The notes beneath the pieces are model-generated. The model saw only the letters and a list, made by a program, of their open reading frames with translations, was not told where the DNA came from and did no database searches. From Solobacterium sp. (GTDB lineage: Bacteria; Bacillota_I; Bacilli_A; Erysipelotrichales; Erysipelotrichaceae), in contig JAFWJP010000216.1 in NCBI GenBank assembly GCA_017514645.1, positions 1-8,104 on the forward strand: a DNA stretch of 8,104 nt. The letters are read 5' to 3'. Position numbers and translations under genes: made by a program. Shown piece by piece: positions 7,058 to 8,104 of the stretch. The number at the start of each line of letters is the position of its first letter. Positions within the stretch are counted from its first letter, which is position 1.

Positions 7058-8104
7058 ATTCTGCCTTGAAACGGATGCCTCCCTGGTCGCTTTCCGGATT
7101 CCAGGTCACACTGTCTACGGCATACCCTTTGACGGGATCATAGGCCACGATCGTAATGCCGCTGCTGTCGATGCTGTATTCTGTACCATCCACAACGATA
7201 TCGCTGAAGACCGGGTCCGCCGATCCCTGCAGATAGAAGTAATGATCGTAGTATACGGTTTCAAGCCAGGATGAGGTATCGCCTGTGCTTTCCGCAACGA
7301 TTCCTGAATCATAGATCGTGCTGAAGGTTGAAACATTCTCGTCCGTGAGGATCCCGTGAACGTTCAGGATGCGGAGAAGCCCGCTGTAGGTTTCCCTGTC
7401 CAGCACCGTAGAATTGATGAGAAGAATAATATCATTGCGGTTTTCCGCCGTACTCAGATACTGATCCAGGTCGGTGATATTCATCAGAGCCGGATCACCG
7501 TGTTCGTACAGACGGTGCCATTTCTCTGCTTCTACAGCCTGTACGCTCTCCAGTCCGTGATGATAGGCAAACGCTTCGTTCATCCAGAACCTGCGGTAAT
7601 GGGAAACATCGCCCGCAAGGAGCGGATCCATGTCGGTAATGAATTCGTTGTCAAGATAAGGAATGACCGGATTCAGGTTGCCGGCCGCTTTCTGCTCCCG
7701 GATATAGTTTTCCCGCTGTTCATACAGATAGTGGGTATAAACCATGCCTGCAAGGCCTTTGGCATAGATCAGTGCACTGAACAGCACCAGACACGCAGCT
7801 GCGGCTGCAGCAGCCCGGTATGTTCCTGTTTCATCCAGCACACCGTTGATATACAGCGCAATCGCCGCAATCACGAAGAGTGCTGCACCGAACATCGAGC
7901 GGTCATATACGACCGGTACCGGCGAAAGAATGATGGCAAATACCGCAGCGACTCCGCAGAGTGCATAGCATGCCCCTGTCATGAATTCCTTCCGGTCCTT
8001 CCGGATCAGCAGATACAATGCTCCGCTTGCGGCCAGAAGAAGGAACAGAACAGTCATTTTATCCTTCAGCACCGTTATGAAACCGAAGAAATCATGCATC
8101 AGGT
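7056..8104 (-). CDS. C-terminal part of a second DUF6056-like membrane protein with an extra extracytoplasmic domain (5' end outside window)
   Basis: The frame stays open to the right edge. ATG 8099 could start a 347-residue protein, but the preceding bases show no Shine-Dalgarno, so it is more likely an internal methionine of a longer gene. Positions are counted from that Met. Four membrane segments (about 15-33, 41-60, 69-86, 94-115) include SPVPVVYDRS (59-68). This parallels SPIFAIRSS of the DUF6056-like gene at 3213-4676 at the same place before the last segments. A soluble outer region follows, with FWMNEAFAYHHGL (171-183), comparable to the tail of that protein. Unlike it, about 165 more residues follow. 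They contain a beta-rich domain, with NDIILLIN (222-229), VDGTEYSIDSSGITIVAYD (303-321) and YAVDSVTW (326-333), resembling the ILEI-like (FAM3-type) fold as I recall it from bacterial surface proteins. The stop lies within the terminator hairpin. Glycosyltransferase function is inferred from the relatives only. Confidence 0.72.
   Translation of the reverse strand, partial: LMHDFFGFITVLKDKMTVLFLLLAASGALYLLIRKDRKEFMTGACYALCGVAAVFAIILSPVPVVYDRSMFGAALFVIAAIALYINGVLDETGTYRAAAAAAACLVLFSALIYAKGLAGMVYTHYLYEQRENYIREQKAAGNLNPVIPYLDNEFITDMDPLLAGDVSHYRRFWMNEAFAYHHGLESVQAVEAEKWHRLYEHGDPALMNITDLDQYLSTAENRNDIILLINSTVLDRETYSGLLRILNVHGILTDENVSTFSTIYDSGIVAESTGDTSSWLETVYYDHYFYLQGSADPVFSDIVVDGTEYSIDSSGITIVAYDPVKGYAVDSVTWNPESDQGGIRFKAE

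Noticed and set aside
1..8104. Apparently frequent GATC tetramers
   Set aside because: They seem explained by common ATC (Ile) and GAT/GAC codon contexts in these genes; no clustering at regulatory spots was seen and I did not count them.
1..8104. Search for tRNA, rRNA, CRISPR arrays, insertion sequences and integrase or transposase genes
   Set aside because: Nothing recognisable was seen; coding sequence fills almost the whole window.

Overview
The window is a block of cell-envelope genes, probably from a Bacillota (Firmicutes) genome of about 50-55% GC by eye. The evidence for Bacillota is the gene content (YfhO, DUF6056-like proteins, and a DltB/DltD-like MBOAT-SGNH pair), the strong GGAGG ribosome sites, the TGnTATAAT promoter and the tight head-to-tail gene packing. 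A clostridial or erysipelotrichial gut lineage would fit, but nothing here fixes the genus. There is no rRNA, tRNA, CRISPR array or mobile element, and no gene-free stretch longer than 81 bases.

Layout. From 4676 leftwards a tightly packed minus-strand operon runs: a polytopic DUF6056-like membrane protein (3213-4676), a HAD-IB phosphatase-like protein (2645-3208), an MBOAT O-acyltransferase (1299-2648), and an SGNH/DltD-like transferase (1289 to beyond the left edge). Junctions are 4 bases, an ATGA overlap, and 9 bases. An 81-base divergent promoter region (4677-4757) separates this operon from a plus-strand YfhO-family gene (4758-7025). A bidirectional hairpin terminator (7027-7057) then separates YfhO from a convergent minus-strand gene (7056 to beyond the right edge). 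The visible part of that gene looks like the C-terminal half of a second DUF6056-like protein carrying an extra extracytoplasmic domain.

How the parts could work together. The MBOAT protein ends in the hexapeptide FIYVTF. This fits the C-terminal 'acyl-shuttle' motif described for prokaryotic envelope acylation: the MBOAT takes an acyl group from a cytoplasmic thioester, loads it on the motif tyrosine outside the membrane, and a partner SGNH/DltD-type serine transferase moves it to a glycopolymer. The partner gene is immediately downstream. YfhO and the DUF6056-like proteins look like multipass GT-C-type glycosyltransferases, which would build or decorate the same polymer with sugars from lipid-linked donors. 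The HAD protein is a plausible phosphatase for a small or lipid-linked intermediate. The whole reads as a polymer glycosylation plus O-acylation locus. The polymer and the acyl group cannot be read from the sequence.

Most notable points: the fused shuttle motif beside its candidate acceptor enzyme; a C-terminal domain that may be shared by the SGNH protein and the right-edge DUF6056-like protein; and two divergent genes whose TATAAT boxes lie only 7 and 9 bases from their ATGs, suggesting nearly leaderless mRNAs.
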